From Haemonchus contortus (lineage: Eukaryota; Nematoda; Chromadorea; Rhabditida; Trichostrongylidae), in assembly GCA_000469685.2 (NCBI GenBank), contig LS997564.1:25602459-25666458 (forward strand): 64,000 nucleotides of DNA, given 5' to 3'. Position 1 is the first letter of the stretch. Each line of letters opens with the position of its first letter. The notes under the pieces were generated by a model. The model saw nothing but the letters and a program-made list of their open reading frames with translations, made no database searches and was not told where the DNA came from. Below, piece by piece: positions 57,720-64,000 of this stretch. A program made the translations under genes and the position numbers.

Positions 57720-60017
57720 TGGCTAGTGCTCTATATTATCTCTATAATAAAAAGTAATCATTCGAAGTTCGGAAGTCCTTCACAGGCAGACACATCGTCT
57801 ACTGATCGAATTCGGATCGGTATCCTCAAAAGCCAGCCATAGTTTCATAGTATTATACTACACACAAGTAATAGATTCAGCGACTACGCTCAACTGATGT
57901 AGTTTTTGAACTTGCCCTCAAGCTGCTACATCTTTGTATGAATGCTTGTTTACGATTCAAACAAATAAATAAGTTCTTCTAACTACAGCCCCTAAAGAGA
58001 ACATATGAAATACTCCAGAAAGAGCAATTCGTCATCGATCATTATCAATTGATTCGAATTGGTTGATGTTTGCGAGTTATGTTTATCCACCAGCTAACGC
58101 GATCATCTGTAATTTGATTCCGTGACTGCGCTTGATCGTCATTTATACAAAATGTCCATCGCATCGAACCACCTTTTCCAGAGGATACAGTCTACTCATA
58201 ATTGATTTCCCATCGAATATTCAGATATTTAACAGTCTCCTTCGATATTGTTTTCTCCTGCTCCTCGTTGTTTAACGTTACAAGGTTTAAAACCAACCAA
58301 AAACATAACTATGCATCAACAAACTAATGACAACAAGCTCTAGTCAGCAATCACGAGCCTTCGAAGATGAGTAAATCCAGCATTCCGTTTTCAACCACTT
58401 TGTTCCTTCACTACTCTCCTTGAGAAGTTTCCTTTAACAATTAACTTCTTCATCTTTTACACCTTTCAAAGAAACCTAGTTGAAATTTTGTTTTGAGGCC
58501 TGAGCTCCGAGAGGTGCATTCATCGCAAGTGTTTCCTATGTAGGGTGTAGTTTATATAGTCATCAGATAGAATGTCTATTCGTGGTGTCGTGATATTCAA
58601 ATTTATCATTAGGAGCAGTGGAACCCATTTCTGAGAGACAAGACTATGAAGAAGATTCTGAGCAGTGTCTAGCTAAACGCACCTACTTTTAATTCAATTT
58701 CCAGGTGCAACCTCTCGCTACTGAACGAATAAGCGGAAAGTAGACTCAAGTCGGTAGTCGCCTCTATTCATTGCAATGGATATAGACATCGCGTTAATTC
58801 TTCATAACAGATCTTTGACTTCTCCATCGTTCAATCGGGAGAACTGATAAATAAGATATCCCCGGCGCTTGCCTAGTGCCTGTGAGAATTTCAGTTCATT
58901 CTGGGTCTATAAAACGAGGTGCTGAAACGTCCAGTAGTTCTGGGCTCTACACCCTAGCAGAAGTGCAACTTTGAATATCATGATATATTGAAAGCACCAC
59001 TATTTCTGCCAGGTAGGTGACAAAATTATCGTCTCTCCGCATGAATTTTTAAAGACATTTGAGAGGATCCACTCCCAACACCCTCTTCCCCCCTCTCCAC
59101 CTCCATTCCTCTCCTACCACTTAACCACTTTGAAATTTGCTGATCGGATTTTGAATTCTGAAGAGGAATCGTTCCATAAGTGGGATGTCCTAGGAAACTG
59201 GGAAAACCTTGCCTTTCAACTTTGCAACTCAAGTTCGCTTTTAGCAAGGCACTATTGCTACCGCCTTCCTCTGTGAAACGAACTTGAAATATCCATGTGC
59301 ACGGGAGCAGGATCATATCAGTTCGTCTGTGTTACTTCTACTGCAAACGTGGAGCACAAAACGAACTGGTAACCTTGAAAGAGCCCTTTAAAGTGCACAA
59401 GAACATCAAGTATGGGTGCAAGAGAATGATCTGCCCATCCCTCTATTTGCCCATCATGAACGGCGAATTGGTAGTGAGCATATCATGGGTGCTATGCTGC
59501 CCACAGCCTCTCCAATCAGTTTTATCAACTTGACACATAGGAAAAGGGAGCTATGTAGATAGGAGTTATGTACGTGATACAATGGATCTTTAGGCAATGG
59601 CTCAAAAAGCACAGGTTAGGTTTGAAGATTTGACAAAGAAAACCATCAAAGCTGACTTGTAATGACTCCACAATGCCAGTGATGAGTGCCAAAAACCAGG
59701 AAGACGGTTCAATCACCGTTACCATTCACAATTTTTTGAACAGATGAAAGACAACTCCATCTTTGTTGATGCTTCTACACAACCCCAAGATTTAAAGCCG
59801 AAGAGGTGATTATACTTAATTACTGTACGACCCACTGACCAATTTCTATGTTTGTCTCGGACAGTTCAACTGAACATTGCATCCCCTTTTGACTGGCAAT
59901 TTTCTCAATGAAAGCTTGAAAAGGACAAATATCGCAACATATCTCCGATAATAGTTATAAATAAGACTACGGAATCGATGTATGCTAAGCGCATGGCGTA
60001 AACTTATAAGAAAATGA
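57720..60017. other. no gene supported
   Basis: AT-rich, with no domain, repeat family or splice-consistent frame recognised on either strand. Confidence 0.45.
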
Positions 60018-60076
60018 GCACCACCAAGACATTGATCCTTTTGTTGGTCACCACCGAGACATTGATCGTTTTGTAC
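60018..60076. repeat. about 30-bp tandem duplication
   Basis: ACCACCAAGACATTGATCC..TTGTTGGTC is followed by ACCACCGAGACATTGATCG..TTGTA. Confidence 0.8.
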
Positions 60077-60182
60077 TGTCTGGTAATTCCAACATTCCTG
60101 TGATTTGCCAAATTCCTTCATTTCTTCCACTTTATCATTGTGGATCTCCTCACCTCTTCCAGCCTTGGCTTATCGCTTAGAT

Positions 60183-60280
60183 ATGCAGCCGATCTTCATC
60201 CTCAGTGTGTGCTCGGCTTTGCTGCTTATTTTCGCACAAGAAGAGCCCGAAGGGATAGACGCTGAAGGAGGAGATGCCGA
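60183..60280 (+). CDS. candidate first exon of a small secreted acidic protein
   Basis: From the ATG at 60183 the frame encodes a clear signal peptide (MQPIFILSVCSALLLIFA), then an acidic start QEEPEGIDAEGGDAE and a GTGAGC donor. The frame stays open to 60503, but the sequence after the donor looks like intron. Later exons were not found. The family is unknown, so this is only a candidate. Confidence 0.35.
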
Positions 60281-61030
60281 AGGTGAGCAGTACTTCGGAA
60301 CAAGTTCCACTAGTAGCCACCAACAACTTTGTGCGAAATTTGAAAACGGCGGCCAGACCAACCGCTCTCTTTTGCCTAACTTTCTCCAGTTGTATGAAAT
60401 TCTTACTTTTTTAAATAAAAACATATACAGCCAACAAAAAGGTAGTTATAATGCTAACTACAATTCCATAAACTATAAACATGATCCAAAGAAAATTTGC
60501 TGAATCATATTGTGGAAAAGGGTCTATTGCTATTCTACTTATTTTTTTCTTCTTGTCTCAAGATCGAAAATAGGAGAAAGGTGTAGGCTGTGGGCCAGGA
60601 GGCGCTGTGACCTTCGTCGAAACTAGGCTACTGTGTAACGATCTTAGGTAATTTCAAAACAGCTGTCACTGAGATCGCGGCACTTGCTAGTCAGCGATAG
60701 ACAGTCATCTTCTTTATCACGGTAGAAGTTTCACTCATCATTTTTCTATAATGTTGCTTCCTCTGTGGGTACGATACCATGGGAAGGCTCTTCGAATGAG
60801 CAGCAAACGGAGCGCATCTAAGGACGCCCATGATTGAGTAGGTATTCATAAAAAATGTGAACTAAATATTATACTTTTGAGGTCATCTGAAGAAAACGAT
60901 AGAGCCGTAGAACAGTCAGTCGACGTTCACATTTTGCAGAGCTGGCTTAGGCTGGAATATTAGCAGATTCGCGTAATCCTTGTTTTCACAAAAGTATCAA
61001 GAAGGAATTGACAAGGCCAGGATGAATGCG
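60281..61030. other. no gene supported
   Basis: Possible introns or later exons of the 60183 candidate would lie here, but none could be joined in phase with confidence. Confidence 0.35.
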
Positions 61031-61032
61031 AG

Positions 61033-61300
61033 TTGAACAGCGAAGTCGGGGACCTAGGGTTCATAGTTGACAACAAGTTGACTTTTTCTCAACACTGTTC
61101 GTCTTTATCGAATAGGGCGAAGCGGCAGCTCCACTTACTCTTCAGGAGTCTGCTCACTAAGGATCTATGTGTTCTACTCAAGCCTTCAAAGCTTATGACC
61201 GTATGCTGCATTAAGTTGAAAATTGATTTTCCGTTGGTTGGATTTTGACTTATGTTTTTCTTCCCATATGCCGGACCCATGCAATAAATAAATAAAGGAA
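61033..61300 (+). mobile_element. non-LTR retrotransposon fragment (reverse-transcriptase C-terminal part and tail)
   Basis: The frame 61033-61248 contains VGDLGFIVDNKLTFSQHC followed by NRAKRQLHLLFRSL. This is the conserved motif just after the polymerase domain of CR1/Jockey/RTE-type LINEs (DLG.....LTFS.H). A 3' tail with repeated AATAAATAAATAAA (61284-61300) follows. It is a 5'-truncated, dead copy. Confidence 0.7.
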
Positions 61301-61309
61301 TAAATAGAC

Positions 61310-63140
61310 GGTATGTTATAAGAAAATGCGCAGTGTCGGCTGCCTTTAAACGCGAACTGACGGCGAACTGACGGAGGGCGAACACGATTGGAATACGAGT
61401 CGACGGTCGAGGTAGAATCGGTTGCGCGAGAAGTAGTACGAGCGAGTAAGATATATAATTCCTACAAAATATTAATAAAGTTCTCCATGCTCTAATTATA
61501 ACAGGCATAGACGTAAGATCATGGTCTCTTCACATCCTCGGCCTCGGGGCATGTTTGCTCAGAAGTCGTAGGAACTTTGGCACTCTTGTCGTGGTCTAAC
61601 TACCGATCCAAGAAATCTACGCAATTCTTCGATCCTTTAAGACTGTCACAAAGATACTCCAGCTCAAATCGGGCTGGAGTCCGAAGGGAAAGTACAGTCA
61701 ACGCAATTAATCGTAGTTTATAATTTCATCACCAAAAATCAGATCATTTTGGCTTTACTTCATCAAATCGAAGAAATTCTGGGTTTCATTCGGAACTGCT
61801 CTGTAATTTTGTTGCAAAATTAGTTGACGCTTAGAGATCTACAACAAGACCTATACCGAGCATCAGACAGCACTGGAGAAGGCCATATTCAAAGACTATG
61901 TGAACACAAGAAGACCTGTGAGGTAAATCATTCTGCCATTAAATGGAGAAAATTGTTGTGACGAGCATTACAGGAACTCTTCTCAACCAGTGGAAGTCAG
62001 TGTCCATTTCCACATCGTGCACGTATCAATCAGCCAAGAAGAACAGACAATGACTGTCCATGGTCATCTCTATATGGTAATGGTCGCTGGATTAAGAAAG
62101 CTCTTGAAAAATATTTCGTACGAAGGGGGAGAAATCTAAAACTAGAGAAAGCTCGAAGGATTATTTTCCCTGATCCATTCATGACTTATTCAATACATTA
62201 ATTGATCGACACAGAAATTGCCTACTTCTTAATTAAGATTTATGCCTTACTGAAAGATTCTGCTTTGGATACACAATAGAACTGAGATAACCTCGCAATA
62301 GAGATGAGATTTGGTTCTGTAGAGAGCGCAAACAGAAACAGGGCCTTTCAGCCCCAGCACTGTCTTGATTCTGAAGCCCTCTATGATTTTCAGTGTGGTC
62401 GTCAGATTGGTGTAGCATGATGATGATAAACTTCACTGGGCCCCTTTTTGGGATGAGGGATATCGAAGTCTAATCAGAAGCGGAACCTTTCATTTAATCG
62501 ACGCATTTCAATTTGGAGAGCGTCAGTTCGGGAAGTTTTTCTGTGGCCTTCACCATACCTGAACCCGGTTGGCTAGTTGCTACCATTTTCGCGAAGGTCC
62601 AATTACACGGACTGTGTGCAGGTGAATGAATCAACTTATATCCGGTCTGTGGTCTGTACGAGATGAGGCATTATGCCTTTTTCATGTGGAATGTTTTTCA
62701 TGGATAAGAACGAAGATCCAATAATTCAGAAAATTATCTCCTTTTCACCCTAGCCGTTTCGGATATCTCATGAGACGGAGACTTCCGTTCGTACCCTGTT
62801 ATACTACACCAATTTACAAGAAAACAAGGAATTCAGAAAAACGCTCAAAAATGAAAACAATTTTTGGAACTATCTCCCTCTTTTTGGAACTACTTCTTAT
62901 CAAAGATGGAGAGATCGTAAAATGATAGTTTTTTTGGTGAGCTATAGATGAATGTAAAAGTAGGAGGCTATCTTCCCGATGGAATCATTTTTACCTTTCC
63001 TAATTTTTTCCAATTACTTCTGGTTCTTCGTTAAAAAATACTGAAGCCTCACAATCAGTATTAGAAATCGGCTAGGTATCCTTCCGATTCCGTTACGGAT
63101 CGTCTTCAAAAAAGCCACATTGCGAGCAGCATACAGTATA
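61310..63140. other. no gene supported
   Basis: No domain or splice-consistent model was recognised. A short repeat GACGGCGAACTGACGG occurs near 61355. Confidence 0.4.
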
Positions 63141-63169
63141 AATGTTAAGAGTTACGGATACCAATTGAA

Positions 63170-63513
63170 CGACACCAGAAGAATGGAAGGTTTGGTTGGC
63201 TCGGGCGGATAAAAGGATAAAGGATAAAGTTTTTGGCGTCAATCAATCTCGTCTGAGGGATGCGCCCCGCACTCGACTTCCATTCAGAGTCGTAGTGGCG
63301 TGATGAGTGCGTATGTGGCCTATACAATGACTTGCGGCGGCCAGCCGATGTACAAGTCAGTGCTTTGATCCTCCCAGACGAGTCTGGTACCGATTAACCG
63401 AACCCGAAGGGATGGAAGGCTTGGTTGGCCTGGGCGGGCATCGATCCAGGATTAGAACCCCTGACCGTGCATGTGATGTAGTGCGCCACTTTCCACTACA
63501 CCACCTCCGCCGC
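63170..63513 (-). repeat. tRNA-derived SINE, near full length plus duplicated tail fragment
   Basis: Reverse orientation. A short piece GGTTTGGTTGGCTCGGGCGG precedes the full unit, which starts with GATAAAGTTTTTGGCGTC. It keeps GGCCTATACAATGACTTGCG, GGTTGGCCTGGGCGGGC and a head with CACTACACCACCTCC. A second head fragment follows at 63514-63590. Confidence 0.8.
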
Positions 63514-63603
63514 TCGGAGAGAGATTTGGTGTTCGGGCGGATATTGATCCGAAATCCATGCGTGTGTGATAGTGCGCCGCTTGCCTGGGTATGGGTTCAT
63601 TCA

Positions 63604-63835
63604 ACCAAATCTGGATGGACGCGGCGCGGCGACCGTGGTGAATTTAAGCACTCTGGCGCCTATCATTGGGGCACAGGTTCCAAGTAGATTGGATAGAAAG
63701 GGCCAACTGATGTTACTTATCAACCCTAATTCAAATTTGTACCTAGATGATAGGCGCCAGAGTCGTTTAATTCACCAAGGTCGGTTTGCCGCGGCCATCC
63801 CGAATTGGATGAATATTCCGTCCCCCGCTTGCCCA
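63604..63835. repeat. fold-back MITE, best-preserved copy
   Basis: The left arm GTGAATTTAAGCACTCTGGCGCCTATCAT and the right arm ATGATAGGCGCCAGAGTCGTTTAATTCAC are near reverse complements with a loop of about 55 nt. Outer blocks (GGATGGACGCGGC and GCCGCGGCCATCC) pair too. No coding capacity. Confidence 0.75.
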
Positions 63836-64000
63836 CACCACTTCCACCAATGTATCCACTATGATAAAAAGAAGTAAAGGAAAACTGCATCCATCCATCC
63901 ATCCAGAACATCACTGTAGGCTCTCTTCGCGTGCCCCTGGATTATTTGGAAAACTTTTCGAAGTTTCCATGATCATATCTCCATTGATCACAGCGCGACT

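Overview
The window looks like nuclear DNA of a clade V (strongylid, hookworm-like) nematode. The evidence is multi-exon genes with many introns, a GLI-type TRA-1 homologue, a secreted VWA plus C-type lectin gene, and a repeat load of mariner-type transposons, a Penelope-like element, tRNA-derived SINEs and fold-back MITEs. The species cannot be fixed from the sequence alone. All gene models were built by hand from splice signals and reading-phase closure.

Layout. (1) 2981-8001, plus strand: a 19-exon tra-1 / GLI-family gene of 1168 codons with five C2H2 fingers. Every junction closes in phase, but one in-frame TAA lies in a large coding exon. (2) 11009-19567, plus strand: a 15-exon secreted protein with a signal peptide, two VWA-like regions split by a Thr/Pro-rich linker, and a C-terminal C-type lectin domain. 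Its introns hold fold-back MITEs and a SINE. (3) 29188-21092, minus strand: a 13-exon gene for a four-TM membrane protein with a long cytosolic tail rich in Pro/Tyr and then Arg/Ser/Asp/Glu. (4) 29.2-37.0 kb: mostly unassigned, with SINEs, a LINE 3' end and one doubtful coding fragment.

(5) 37.0-53.9 kb is the most unusual part. A small secreted-protein gene is present in four copies (minus, plus, minus, plus). Copies 1/2 and 3/4 form divergent pairs, and the second pair is a direct segmental duplication of the first. Copies 2 and 3 are therefore the facing arms of a very similar palindrome. The palindrome centre is a 62/43-nt satellite that switches orientation across a 590-bp element with terminal inverted repeats. 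Comparing the two duplicated units reveals later insertions as filled versus empty sites: a 5'-truncated mariner, a 541-bp maT-like element with a TA target duplication, and a further block of about 0.2 kb. Copies 2 and 3 share a 7-nt deletion that breaks the frame; copies 1 and 4 are open.

(6) 53.9-64 kb is repeat-rich: a Penelope-type GIY-YIG fragment, a decayed mariner, SINE copies, a LINE reverse-transcriptase fragment and a fold-back MITE. It also holds one candidate small secreted-protein exon.

The three large genes show no shared pathway: sex-determination transcription factor, secreted lectin, membrane protein. No operon spacing, tRNA gene with a convincing fold, rRNA or CRISPR was seen.
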